A stretch of DNA of 28,349 nucleotides from Reticulitermes lucifugus (GCA_026260175.1 JAKCWW010006289.1:1-28349), one strand, 5' to 3'. Shown: positions 12,301 through 20,167, counted from the first letter of the stretch. Numbers and translations: made by a program. The notes: a model not told the origin generated them from the letters alone.

Positions 12301-15300
12301 TCTCTTGGCCACCACATCCAGACCAGCTTGAAGAGTTATTCAGCCCCCTGTCCACTTAATACTTTGTAACTCTTTCATGTGGGTTAAAGCAGTTACAGCA
12401 TGGAATTGACTTCTCTTCTCCATCTAAGAATACATGGTGCTGTACCTGCACTTTCTGTATCTGCATAGTGCAGTACAACTTTACTGTTAGAGAAGTAACT
12501 GACTATGGTGTTATTCTACAGGAGTCTTCAAGTGGCTCTAGAGCAGCTGGGACGTAACAGTCAAGATCTGAGTGGGCTGCGGGTAGAACTTAACGGTGAG
12601 CATCAAAGTCACTTGGATACTTGGGAAGCAGCCCTGCAGTCCCAGGAGATGGAACTCAGAGGTACCCATCCACAATCTATAGTGATCATAAATACTGTGC
12701 ATATGTTCCTTAATCATTTCATATCCTCTGAAAGGCTACTGATAATATGAAGAAACAATCAAGCAGCCAAGAGAATTCTTGCAAAAGAAAGTATTGGATG
12801 TGAGATATGTTTTTCTTACAGTGACATTGCTGAAGAGTCAAGACTTTTGGGATGTGATGCTTGTTGTGTTAGGCGAGTAGTTCCCATTGTTTTAAGGGTC
12901 CTGCAATTCTTCGAAATTTTGGGAACTACTTGCTCAATGACAGCATCATATCCCAGCAGAATTGGATCTTCAAAGTACAGTGATACCTCGGCTAACGAGT
13001 GACCCTGCTAACTAATTGTTCGGCTAACGAAGATTTTTTTCGCTGTTTTTTGGACTCGGCTAACGAATATGGATTCGGCTANNNNNNNNNNNNNNNNNNN
13101 NNNNNNNNNNNNNNNNNNNNNNNNNNNNNNNNNNNNNNNNNNNNNNNNNNNNNNGATTTCGGCTAAGGAATGTGATTCCGGAACGAATTATCTTCGTTAG
13201 CCGAGGTATCACTGTATTGGATGACTGTAGTTTGAATTTTGACAAGAATAATAATTCCATTGTCTACCACTACACTCAGATTGCTCTGGGGTTAACACAT
13301 CCTCATATCCAACGGGTGTCATCAGCTCTATGTTCAGGCTAAACCAACTGAAGCATGAATCTAACCACTCAATTTCCTTTGCTGCTGAAGTCTAGAGTAT
13401 GAGGATCTTTACCTCCATGTCATAAGTACACCTTGTCTGTTGGTACTTAGGTACAGAAGAAATTTTATCTCTTTATGTTTACCATCTGAATAACAGTGAC
13501 ACGGGAAAACTTGGAGAAGCAGAGAACAGCCTCAGAGGAAGAACGGAAACGGCTGGTAGGTCTGATTTCACAGCTTGAGCAGAAACTCGCTGAACAGCGG
13601 CAAAATGCGGAAGAGGAGAGGTGGAACCTGCGCCAAGAAGCATCACGCTTGGATGCTGCGACCAAGACTCTTGAGAAGGAACGTGAGCGAGCCATGCAAC
13701 ACATTGAAAGAGAACGGCAACATTTACAGGCAAGCAATATTTTTGTGGGCTTTCATAGATTAGTATTCATATTTGAAGTTTAGTGAAGATGGTGTTTAAT
13801 GTGAGGGTGACTCTCTTTTCTTTCTACCCTCAGCTCTGAGAGGTCCACTCAACACCCTATCTAGAGGGGGCAGATAATTTTTTATGTAAGAAAGGGAACC
13901 ATAATGCACAGGTGACTGCTTACATCTGTCTGTTGTTGCAGTCAAGAATGCACAGTGCTTCACGTCTTTTCATGGTGGATAGGCTAAAAATTATGACCTC
14001 TTTGTAACCTGAGGTCTGTGCTTAATGATGCGAGGTTTCTGGATTTTGTTAAGAGATGGGAGAATTGTAGTACTTAATGAGGCTGTCAGTTGTTAAAATT
14101 ATATAACGGGGGTGGCCAAACCGCGGCTCGCGAACATATAATGTGCGGCTTGCGGAAATATGTTGGCTGAGCTCCTTTTTGCTTTACAATTCATATAAAA
14201 GGTAAATAAAAAATTTTGAAGCTTTAAAATTATTTATCAGGTATAAACTGAGTTTAAAGTTCGTGGTGAGTAAACATATTTAAGAATTTTTGTAACAAAA
14301 TGTGCATGTAACAATAAAAACGTGTGTGTAATATTTGTCCATGACTTGCGGCTCTCAAACATCTGAATTTTGTCATATGTGGCTCTTATGTTAAGCAAGT
14401 TTGGCCACCCCTGTTATATAATGTCAATGGTAGATAAATGAATATGAATGTGGAACACTGGTGGAATGATGCTGACAGGGTAAAACTGATGTACTGGGAG
14501 GAAAGCCTGTCACAGTGCCATGTTGTACACCACAAATCCCACATGGACTGGCCTGGGATTGAATTTATGACATCATGGTGAGGGGCCAGTAGCTAACTAC
14601 CTGAGCCATGGTACAACCTGCACTTTGTCCAAGGACAGGAACAAATACGGGCTCCAAAACATTGTTTTTTGAGTATAAGATGGTGGACAGAGTTTAGGAA
14701 CAAACTATTCTTGTGAATTCCAACAGTCTGGTCCAAATTAATTTTCCAGAAAATCTCTAATCTTTAAAGTTCAACATTGAACATTAGATAGCAGCAGCTG
14801 AAGGAAAACCAACATAAAACACTGTAAAATAACCCAGCCGATTTGAGCTCAACATTGGACCTGGTACAGTGGAGAGTGCTGTCAAGTTTAACTCAACATT
14901 GGACCAGTAAGGGTTTAATCTTAAGTGTAATATATGACTGACACAACCTTTTATCCTATACTTGACTAATGTCAGCAACATGTCAATGTGTGTTTGTGTG
15001 TGTCCTAATAACTTTGGAACCACTGGATTGATTTTTATGACATCTGGTGTGAACACCATTTCTTCAAAAGTCCCCAGTCACCCTTTGTACCTTCTAATTC
15101 TTAATCCATATTTACACACTCTGTTGTATGAGACTTAAAATTGATTGACAATGCACACAGATTTTCAACGTGGGTGCGATACAAAAATGTTTTCTGCACA
15201 ATTCTCAGGAAGGCAATGTGTGAACAACAGGGACTTACACTGACAATACAAACATGGTGGCTGTCAGTGACAGCTAGAGTCATTGTATGAAATTTTCCTG

Positions 15301-18300
15301 AAATTTTATGTGGTGGTAAGTCTTTTAAGAAAGTGCAACTTTTATAGACATTGTAGCTGTTGCATACTGACGTGGCTGATTGCCTGGGAAGACTTTATTT
15401 ATTCAGTGACTGTGAAAGTTTCAACTTCTACTTCCAATCTTTATTTTCTTGAGGTCACTTTTATAGTAATTGTAAACTGGCAGTTTAGCAACTGCATGAA
15501 ATGTACATCTAGCAGCGTTAATACGTAACTAAACCTTGCAGCTGCATACAATATATGAAACTTTCTATGGACATGGATCATGAATGTACCTATGGTTGTG
15601 AATGAAGAAGGTGTTCTTTATGTATAAAATTACAAATATGGCAATGGTGTGGAACTTTCAGGTTATGTCTGATGAATGTTAGGTAGTGGGAATTTATGCT
15701 AGTGTTAATTATATACAGAAACAAGTTGATAATTAGTATATTTATAATTTTATAATTGCTTCCAGCTTAAATTATTTCTCACAGAACTGTGGGTTTGTGA
15801 TGCCTAGAAATTTTAAGACAACTTTTTTGTTACAGAGTTTGAAGGAGTCAGTGTTAACAGAGCAGCAGATTCTGAGCCAACAGCTTCAACAAGAGAAACT
15901 GAGTCTAGCTTCAGAGAAATCTCGTCTTGACACATTGGCTCGATTACATGGTACTGCTTCTCCTGAGGTTTCGAAGGTAATAGAGGTTTACACACCCCAG
16001 ATAAGTGGTTCTCAACCAGTTGGTGCTATCAGGCCTTGAATTTAAGAGTGATCATATAAAATCCAATATGCAATTTAAAATTCAAAAAATGAAGAGTGAT
16101 AAAAATGTTCCTTATACATATGATGTGCATGCACGTGCGCACACACACACATACAGAGTTAAGAGGGGGTGAGTGTTCATTGAAATCTTTGGTAAGCTGA
16201 GGGGACATTACGTATAAAGTTTGGAAACAACTTATTTACTTCACCTCTTTAGACTGATATATGTCTCAAAACATCATCCTACTTTATGATTTTTCTATGT
16301 TTCCACACAATAAATAACATTATTTAAAAGTAAGTATACTCTTATTATAAATTTTAACTCTCTGTGTGTCAAAATTAAAAAAAAATTTATCCTCATGTGT
16401 GCCATGAGCAGCAAAAGGTTGAGAACTGCTGGCTTAGATACTGCTACAAGCTGAAATATTGTAGTTTGTACAGTAACTAAGCTGTGGGCTGGATGACCAA
16501 TGCATCATGGTTCCATATCTGGCAGAGGCAAGAGATTTCTCTCTCCTCCAAAGCATCCAGACTGGCTCTGGGACCCACCCAGCATCCTTTTTTGTGGATA
16601 CCAACGGCACTTGCTGCAGGGAATAAAACGGCCGGGGCGTGAAACTGACCATTCACCTCATGTAGTGCCAAGGTTAAGAATGAGTTCAGTGATTCCTTCA
16701 TTCTGCCATATGCCTTCATGATATGCACAGAGACAATTTTACCTCTACCTTTACCATTATGATACTGCTTGAATTAATTATACAGATAACAGATCATCCT
16801 TTTGACACTCCATGTATTTGATGCTGCTTTCTCTTGCAGTTTCAGTCTACTGTATCCCACTAACCAACCAACCAACCAACTGACTAACTAACTCTCTGAC
16901 TGACTGACTAATTATTTACTCATTCTTTCCATGGATCACAGACCAGCTCATAGTTGCTGACATAAGAAGTTCCCTACTATTTATGGACCCTGAAGGCACG
17001 GCACTATGTTCACAAGAACCAAAACACCTCATATTTATCAATATCAAGTTTCAATTTTAAAAACTTAAACAATATTTGTCATATCCTGTGTTATTGTTTG
17101 ACTCTTTTATTGCAGCTTCGTGCAGAATTGGAGGCAGGATTAAAAGTAGCAAAAGAAGCTAGTCAGCAGGCAGAATCAGAGCGTGAGCAAGTACGGAGTC
17201 AGCAGCGTAATATAGATGAAGAAAGGAGACGTCTGGAAGATTTTGAACGTGATTTGACATCCAGAGCACGTGAACTGGAGACACTGACACAGATGGCTGT
17301 TGCAACCAAGGAGGAAGGTAGACGAGCTCTAGAAGAAGCCCGCAGGATTGAGAAGCAGCGTTCTGAGCAGGCGGCAGACATCCAGAGACAACTGATCGAG
17401 CTGAGAAATCGTGAGAAGAGATTGGCAGAGGTTAGATAGCTTTATTCAAGGACAGACTGTAATTTCTGATTTGTATGGCCATTCATTTAGTTTTGCAGAG
17501 TACAGGCTGGATGACCAAGGAATTGTGGTTTGATTCCTGGCAGGGGCAAAACACTTTTCTCTTCTCTAAAAGTCAAGATTGGCTTTGAAGCCCACCTGGC
17601 CTCTTTTTCTGTGGGCAGGAGGGGCTCCCTGTGATGCTTACCCACAGGAGTAATTTTGCCTTTTACCTTCTTTTGTTGGAATGGCATACTTGAGGGTTAA
17701 GTTAAGCCACATACATTGCTTTCTTCTTGTTTCAGGAAAAAATTTTCCTAGCACAGGAACGTCTAGCGTTGCAGAATCAGAGAAGCCGGGAGCTCTGCGC
17801 ACACTGCCGTCGCCCCACAACAGTTACGTTTTCTCCTCCCCCCACACCTCCTGATCTTGACAGGGTATGTGCTTATCAGTTCTCATACCATAAATTGTTT
17901 GTAGGTAATAAATTACGTTTCAGAACTGCATTTCATGATGTGGAGTGTTGGACACATCTTAAAGAAATGAAGACTTTAAGACAGGGCTACAAATTACACA
18001 GATAATAGGATTTATAGAACAATGCGAAATAAATTATACTTGTATCTGTGCTATATTTAATGATGCTGTCAGTAACTCTTGACTGCAGTGTTGAATGATT
18101 GGATTATAATGAATTTTAAGGATTTGGAAGGAAGCAATCATGGTCCAATTGAAGGTACTGTCATGGCATTTGCTTAGAGACTGAGCAAAACCATGATAAG
18201 CTTCAGTCAGGATAGTCAACATCCAAGTTGAAGTTTGAACCACCCATGTTCTGAATAAAAGTCAGAAGCACTGCCACTTAGAAGAAACTGGAAAGAACAT

Positions 18301-19223
18301 ATCAACAGGATGAGATGTGACAGAACTGTGGAAGGAATCTTAAAATATTAACAGGACAGGCAACGTATGTATACGCGTAACATTGAGGTGTGCTGGCATA
18401 ACCATTGTTGCCATGGAAAATCAATAAGTATTAAATATTCTGAGTGTGTGTCTGTAGCCTTAGTTATCCAGCATGCAAAGCACATGCACCGTATTATATT
18501 GTCATCTGTGGTCTGTCTGGCTGTCCGTATTTTTTCCACACTATCTCATAAATGGCATGATCTTTGGAAAAACGTTTTCAAACATAAAATGTGTGGGATG
18601 GTTATCTGTGAAAAATGTAGCTGTACCTGTGGACAGAAATTGTCAAAATTTCCAGTTAAGATTTCAGTGGGCTCGCCTAGTACAAAATACACATTTTTAT
18701 TATTGTCCATAACATTTTTCACTATGAGTTGGGATATCATATTCACGACTAGGCTATGGGTCAAACATTCAAGGAACTGCAGTTTGATTCCCAGCAGAGG
18801 CAAGAAATCTTTTTCAAAGCATCCAGACTGGCTCATGAAGCTGACCACTCATCCTTCTCTCTAACACCCAGGTTAAGAATGAATGGAACTTTATCACCGC
18901 TCCCCCATGTGCCTTCCTGGTGTGGACAGGCACAACTTACAGCACAATGTTTACTGCATATAATACACAGAAGGATATCTGTGAAAACTGCTACAGCTGA
19001 ACTGACAGAAGCTATTGTTAACTAACCAACATATAAGGGTTGATGAAGTCATTAACAGTGGCCTGCATTTTATATTTCCCATTTTAGTATGTGTTTTTAA
19101 TGATGTTTTCAGAGATTTGTGGACCCAAAGAAGATAATCATGAAGCTGGCAGCTGAGGATGAAGCAAGTCAATTAGGACAATACTCCCACCACCTCAGCT
19201 CCCATTTTTCAGCAAGCAAGTGA
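496..19223 (+). CDS. FBF1: FBF1-like coiled-coil protein, 15 exons, 5'-partial
   Basis: Joining 496-675, 1861-1967, 2215-2448, 4634-4799, 5774-6048, 7239-7352, 9028-9134, 10781-10889, 11151-11356, 12522-12661, 13497-13729, 15836-15976, 17116-17430, 17736-17864 and 19113-19223 gives one open frame of 854 residues ending in TGA, with all phases consistent. Residues about 1-228 are Ser/Gly/Pro-rich with DLLAGMGFG, KLDELLGK, MLNDLLGK and DWLGGG motifs. Residues 235-320 are a Gln/Glu coiled coil, 321-358 a Pro/Val linker, 359-800 a long Glu/Arg/Gln coiled coil, and 801-854 a tail. This layout fits FBF1, which sits on centriole distal appendages (ciliary transition fibres) and helps gate protein entry into cilia. 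The first exon opens with an acceptor, so the start lies left of the window; vertebrate FBF1 is roughly 1100 residues. The family call rests on layout and remembered motifs, not a search; another long centrosomal coiled-coil protein is possible. Confidence 0.68.
676..1860 (+). other. Intron a-b
   Basis: GT-AG intron. Apart from a SINE 3'-tail fragment at about 1125-1215 nothing is recognised. Confidence 0.6.
1125..1215 (+). repeat. SINE family A, 3'-tail fragment
   Basis: The run CCCATTATATCTTCATGGCA followed by GCTTATTAAGCACACAAACAA matches the tail of the copy at 27545-27830 (CCTATATGTCTTCATAATGTG, then GCTTAATTAAGCACAAGGACAA). Confidence 0.5.
1861..1967 (+). CDS. FBF1: FBF1-like exon b, followed by a GC donor
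   Basis: The acceptor is AATTTTAATAG. The exon encodes DTPPRSMLNDLLGKETSS and ends CACACAG. It is followed by GCAAGT rather than GT: the classical GC-AG donor context (AG|GCAAGT). Phase 0 at its end matches the next exon exactly, which supports the unusual donor. Confidence 0.75.
1968..2214 (+). other. GC-AG intron b-c
   Basis: The donor reads ACACAG|GCAAGT and the acceptor TTGTACAG. No GT near the exon end preserves the frame. Confidence 0.65.
2215..2448 (+). CDS. FBF1: FBF1-like exon c
   Basis: The acceptor is TTGTAATTGTACAG and the donor is GTAAGT at 2449. It holds 78 codons, phase 0 on both sides. The product is Ser/Pro-rich (for example SPAPSPKKESHQPSSS), looks disordered, and has no coiled coil. 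Confidence 0.75.
3063..3108 (+). repeat. Nested hairpin, GATGGCC..GGCCAAAACATG
   Basis: The outer stem is ACCTCC (3063-3068) with GGAGGT (3103-3108) and the inner stem is GGCC (3077-3080) with GGCC (3089-3092). The unpaired parts read GATG and AAAACATG, the same layout as other repeats in this window. Confidence 0.55.
3791..3895. repeat. Fold-back element, small
   Basis: The left arm (about 3791-3830, ending GCAGGATCATGGTT) is an imperfect reverse complement of the right arm (about 3857-3895, starting AACCATGATCCTTT). The spacer is about 26 bases. Confidence 0.6.
4634..4799 (+). CDS. FBF1: FBF1-like exon d with DWLG motif
   Basis: The acceptor is TTTTGACTTGCAG and the donor is GTAAGT at 4800. 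It encodes DRRQQVADGNETHPDWLGGG and then a Thr/Pro-rich run. The DWLG motif is one reason for the FBF1 call. It leaves in phase 1. Confidence 0.75.
4800..5773 (+). other. Intron d-e
   Basis: GT-AG intron, AT-rich. It contains a short GAAA run near 5006-5030 and a minus-strand hairpin repeat at 5390-5428. Nothing else is recognised. Confidence 0.6.
5390..5428 (-). repeat. Hairpin repeat, TGATGGCT..AGCCGAAACATG (minus strand)
   Basis: Read on the minus strand: GCCTGCTGATGGCT, a loop, then GAGCCGAAACATGTC, with GGCT/AGCC pairing. Same layout as the copies at 3063, 22917 and 23790. Confidence 0.5.
5774..6048 (+). CDS. FBF1: FBF1-like exon e, Gln-rich coiled coil
   Basis: The acceptor is TTATGTTATTAG and the donor is GTGGTG at 6049, which is weak. 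It encodes about 92 residues rich in Gln, His, Glu and Leu (QHQEMQLLTALHLKQ and similar), the first coiled coil of the protein. It leaves in phase 0. Confidence 0.78.
6049..7238 (+). other. Intron e-f
   Basis: AT-rich GT-AG intron with a weak GTGGTG donor. No repeat family or gene recognised. Confidence 0.55.
7239..7352 (+). CDS. FBF1: FBF1-like exon f, Pro/Val linker
   Basis: The acceptor is CCTGTTATTTCAG and the donor is GTACAG at 7353. Its 38 codons encode a Pro/Val/Ala-rich stretch (PVVTPPPVLPSVVPAV) between the two coiled coils. It is phase 0 on both sides, so it could be skipped without changing frame. Confidence 0.7.
7353..9027 (+). other. Intron f-g
   Basis: GT-AG intron without a recognised gene. 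Two adjacent small hairpins lie at 8885-8906 (GCATCCTG/CAGGATGC) and 8911-8949 (CCAATGTTC/GAACATTGG). Confidence 0.55.
8885..8949. repeat. Two adjacent perfect-stem hairpins
   Basis: GCATCCTG at 8885-8892 pairs with CAGGATGC at 8899-8906, and CCAATGTTC at 8911-8919 pairs with GAACATTGG at 8941-8949. They are probably inside an old repeat; no function is assigned. Confidence 0.5.
9028..9134 (+). CDS. FBF1: FBF1-like exon g, start of long coiled coil
   Basis: The acceptor is GTAATGTTTGTAG and the donor is GTACTG at 9135. It encodes VTLEQVKAEKLLLESTLDSL and onward to LLEDSYR with clear heptads. It leaves in phase 2, completed by G of the next exon to give Arg. Confidence 0.78.
9306..9440. repeat. 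CTA/TAC trinucleotide microsatellite
   Basis: An almost pure CTA repeat runs from 9306 to about 9361 and becomes interrupted by CAC and ATT units to about 9440. Open frames over it (poly-Tyr, poly-Thr, poly-Val on the other strand) are artefacts of the repeat. Confidence 0.95.
10475..10750 (+). mobile_element. SINE family A, near full length
   Basis: The tRNA-like head (GACTAAGTTACACGCTGGAT) is followed by GCATCCAGACCAGCTCTGGG and a tail with CTAGTGCTGAGGTTAAGAAT, all shared with the copies at 16470 and 27545. It ends close to the acceptor of the 10781 exon. Confidence 0.65.
10781..10889 (+). CDS. FBF1: FBF1-like exon h
   Basis: The acceptor is TTTGGTTGCAG and the donor is GTATGT at 10890. 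It encodes REIAMLESSSKRQEQRLRAE and on to RMTRMH, a charged coiled coil. It enters in phase 2 and leaves in phase 0. A SINE ends about 30 bases upstream of its acceptor. Confidence 0.75.
10980..11112 (+). repeat. Degraded repeat family B arm filling most of a short intron
   Basis: ATGTCACATCCCAGAAGAGC and a following GAGAACCTCAAATCTC match the ends of the copies at 19410 and 23225. Read as protein it resembles the IPEDG...ENLKS string that I remember from many spurious insect protein predictions. It fills much of the 261-base intron between exons h and i. Confidence 0.5.
11151..11356 (+). CDS. FBF1: FBF1-like exon i
   Basis: The acceptor is GGTAATGTTGCAG and the donor is GTATGA at 11357. It encodes EEQVSLIEQHQLRLAAQQKE and onward with a His/Gln/Glu-rich coiled coil ending LKEASSYKR across the junction. 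It leaves in phase 2. Confidence 0.8.
11620..11905 (-). mobile_element. tRNA-like SINE, reverse orientation
   Basis: On the minus strand it reads GTTACTAGGCTATGGACTTG and then GGGGTTCGATTGCC, a good RNA polymerase III B box. The body is diverged from other copies. Confidence 0.55.
12205..12450 (+). mobile_element. SINE family A, diverged copy
   Basis: It shares ACATCCAGACCAGCTTGAAG, GTTAAAGCAGTTACAGCATG and a tail ending CCATCTAAGAATACATGG with the copy at 10475. The head is poorly preserved. Confidence 0.45.
12522..12661 (+). CDS. FBF1: FBF1-like exon j with two in-frame donors
   Basis: The acceptor is TGTTATTCTACAG. The long form ends at 12661 before GTACCC. An earlier donor, GTGAGC at 12596, leaves the same phase (1, leftover G), so both join exon k in frame. 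The long form adds 22 residues (EHQSHLDTWEAALQSQEMEL and flanks). Which form is used cannot be seen from DNA alone. Confidence 0.72.
12847..12958. repeat. Fold-back element related to family B
   Basis: The left arm, TTGGGATGTGATGCTTG to AGTAGTTCCCA (12847-12886), is an imperfect reverse complement of the right arm, TGGGAACTACTTGCTC to ATCATATCCCAGCAG (12920-12958). The TGGGATGTGATGC terminus also occurs at 19443 and, reversed, at 23390. Confidence 0.6.
12978..13214. mobile_element. pogo/Tigger-type MITE with internal gap
   Basis: The inverted ends are CAGTGATACCTCGGCTAACG (12978) and its reverse complement ending at 13214. TA flanks both sides (12976-12977, 13215-13216). The CAGTG..ACCTCGG end is typical of pogo/Tigger elements. 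The size is about 240 bases and no transposase is seen. Confidence 0.8.
13082..13154. other. Assembly gap (73 N)
   Basis: A run of N inside the MITE, probably because its internal repeats assembled badly. The true length is unknown. Confidence 0.98.
13497..13729 (+). CDS. FBF1: FBF1-like exon k, followed by a GC donor
   Basis: The acceptor is ACCATCTGAATAACAG. The exon ends ATTTACAG and is followed by GCAAGC, a second GC-AG intron in this gene. Phase 0 at the end fits the next exon. The product is a dense Glu/Arg coiled coil (NAEEERWNLRQEASRLDAAT and similar). Confidence 0.75.
14107..14413. mobile_element. hAT-type MITE with 8-bp target duplication
   Basis: The flanking TTATATAA occurs at 14099-14106 and 14414-14421. 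The inverted ends are CGGGGGTGGCCAAAC and, reverse-complemented at the right, CAGGGGTGGCCAAAC. The interior (CGGCTCGCGAAC, GGCTCTTATG) has the look of hAT MITEs whose ends read GGGTGGCCAAAC. It is 307 bases with no transposase. Confidence 0.85.
14440..14640 (-). mobile_element. tRNA-like SINE family C, reverse orientation
   Basis: On the minus strand, GTACCATGGCTCAGGTAGTT resembles an A box region, ATTCAATCCC a weak B box, and the body includes TTTTACCCTGTCAGCATCAT, then TCCACCAGTG. That body matches the minus-strand copy at the right edge of the window. Confidence 0.6.
15836..15976 (+). CDS. FBF1: FBF1-like exon l
   Basis: The acceptor is CTTTTTTGTTACAG and the donor is GTAATA at 15977. Its 47 codons encode SLKESVLTEQQILSQQLQQE through TASPEVSK, phase 0 on both sides. 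Confidence 0.77.
16470..16760 (+). mobile_element. SINE family A, full-length-looking copy
   Basis: GGGCTGGATGACCAATGCAT, GGTTCCATATCTGGCAGAGG, AAGCATCCAGACTGGCTCTG and AGTGCCAAGGTTAAGAATGA are shared in this order with the copies at 10475, 17500, 18745 and 27545. Confidence 0.7.
16857..17041 (+). repeat. Dispersed repeat D, copy 1
   Basis: After ACCAACCAACCAACC-type sequence come TCCATGGATCACAGACCAGC, AAGTTCCCTACTATTTATGG, ACCCTGAAGG and TTCACAAGAACC. The copy at 24778-24914 has the same words in the same order. Confidence 0.6.
17116..17430 (+). CDS. FBF1: FBF1-like exon m, longest coiled-coil exon
   Basis: The acceptor is CTTTTATTGCAG and the donor is GTTAGA at 17431. Its 105 codons form a continuous Glu/Arg/Ala coiled coil (LRAELEAGLKVAKEASQQAE to EKRLAE), phase 0 on both sides. 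Confidence 0.8.
17500..17670 (+). mobile_element. SINE family A, 3'-truncated
   Basis: It begins ACAGGCTGGATGACCAAGGA with GGTTTGATTCCTGGCAGGGG (B-box-like GGTTTGATTCC) and loses similarity after the CCCACCTGGCCTC part. It occupies most of the 305-base intron m-n. Confidence 0.65.
17736..17864 (+). CDS. FBF1: FBF1-like exon n with Cys pair
   Basis: The acceptor is CTTCTTGTTTCAG and the donor is GTATGT at 17865. It encodes the end of the coiled coil, then ELCAHCRRP and a Pro-rich TFSPPPTPPDLDR. The CxxC pair might bind metal, but no second pair is visible, so I do not call a zinc finger. Confidence 0.75.
18270..18350 (+). repeat. Possible LINE 3'-end remnant
   Basis: One short frame reads RRNWKEHINRMRCDRTVEGI followed by LKY and a stop. 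This resembles the C-terminal W-EH-xRM-xxR-xxxxL tail of many insect LINE proteins. Too short to be sure. Confidence 0.35.
18745..18930 (+). mobile_element. SINE family A, internally deleted
   Basis: The head CTAGGCTATGGGTCAAACAT, B-box-like GTTTGATTCCCAGC, GCATCCAGACTGGCTC and tail AACACCCAGGTTAAGAATGA keep the family order, with a central deletion. Confidence 0.65.
19113..19223 (+). CDS. FBF1: FBF1-like terminal exon with stop
   Basis: The acceptor is TTAATGATGTTTTCAG. It encodes FVDPKKIIMKLAAEDEASQL and ends SHFSASK then TGA at 19221-19223. It enters in phase 0 and a poly(A) signal follows about 100 bases later. Confidence 0.72.
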   Translation, partial: RFVDPKKIIMKLAAEDEASQLGQYSHHLSSHFSASK

Positions 19224-19322
19224 ACCTTTATGCCATGCTTTTCAGGCTTAAGGTAACTTCCCTTCAGATATTAATGTGTATTCTTACACTGTGTGTTTTA
19301 AAATCATATATTTTTATAGTGA

Positions 19323-19328
19323 AATAAA
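19323..19328 (+). terminator. Poly(A) signal of the FBF1-like gene
   Basis: A canonical AATAAA lies 100 bases after the TGA, followed by a T-rich stretch near 19370. It is the nearest good signal and implies a short 3' UTR. Confidence 0.5.
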
Positions 19329-19404
19329 TATGTAATGAATTTTGTAATTTCTTGCACATAAAATGTGTCTATATTTTTTTCATGGAACAAATGCATATGA
19401 GTTT

Positions 19405-19620
19405 TTAAGTTCTCATGGCTGTGACTCTGAAGATTCTGTGTTCTGGGATGTGACACTGTGTAAGGTGGAACAGTGGTACTAACATTTCAGGTACTGCTTC
19501 CATATGCAGCATACAAATAATTTCTTCTACAGTGACAATGGCAGTAATATGTTGTGATCTACCACATTATACAGCATCACATCTGAGAAGATGGTAACTT
19601 TCAAATATAATAGAAGAACT
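19405..19620 (+). repeat. Degraded repeat family B
   Basis: One frame reads FWDVTLC near 19441, and CAGCATCACATCTGAGAAGA is at the right end, like the 23225 copy. Ends near 19441-19470 and 19559-19592 are imperfect inverted copies of each other. Confidence 0.5.
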
Positions 19621-20167
19621 CAGAATAAGAGGTCACAGAAGGAACCTAGTTATAGGGAGGAGGATAATATTAAAATGAATTTTAGACGACTAGGTTTTGA
19701 AAGTAGGAATTGAATTGGACTAAGGATGGTTTCAAAAGGCTCACTTTCTTGAACAGTGTGGCCAATATACGAGTTTCACACTGTGAAAACTCTTGACCAA
19801 CACAGTAATTATCAGCTTTTCAAGGAAGACTGTGTTAGATTTGTAGTTAATTGAATTAGTGAGATTGATTGATTGATTGACAAGTCGTGTTACACTTGAG
19901 TCTCAGTGCATTTGTGTGCCCCTCAGCTTCCTCACCTATTGCAACAAGCTCCCATTAGTTTCTTCTTTAATTCCTGTTAGGTCCAGATATTTTCCTGATA
20001 CTAGTAACTTAAGGCCTTCCCTCAGAGAGATAAAATTTCACAGCCCTCAAAAAGAACTGGAAAAACTATGCAAGATTTGCGGTTTTGATGGCAGTGGATA
20101 TTCATAATACGGTCTTCTAGCTTATTTTATGTGCTGGAGAAATACACAGCCTCCGTTTTCACTTCAG

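Larger units (their letters stand above)
11357..12521 (+). other. Intron i-j
   Basis: GT-AG intron holding a reverse-oriented SINE (about 11620-11905) and a diverged + strand SINE (about 12205-12450). Confidence 0.6.
12662..13496 (+). other. Intron j-k
   Basis: Contains a fold-back at 12847-12958, a pogo-type MITE at 12978-13214 and an assembly gap. No gene. Confidence 0.6.
13730..15835 (+). other. GC-AG intron k-l
   Basis: The donor is TTACAG|GCAAGC and the acceptor TTTTGTTACAG. It contains a hAT-type MITE and a reverse-oriented SINE. The rest (14640-15835) is AT-rich with no recognised gene. Confidence 0.65.
15977..17115 (+). other. Intron l-m
   Basis: Contains a short CA run near 16138-16153, a SINE at 16470-16760, AACC/GACT-rich simple sequence at 16860-16915 and a repeat shared with the ABCG gene (16857-17041). 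Confidence 0.6.
17865..19112 (+). other. Intron n-o
   Basis: Contains a possible non-LTR retrotransposon remnant near 18250-18350, unassigned sequence to 18740 and a SINE at 18745-18930. Confidence 0.6.

Noticed and set aside
13060..13260. Minus-strand open frame with unknown residues
   Set aside because: It crosses the 73-N gap inside the MITE and has no coding support.
16860..16915. CRISPR-like short tandem units (AACC, GACT)
   Set aside because: Plain simple-sequence repeats without spacers in a eukaryotic intron.
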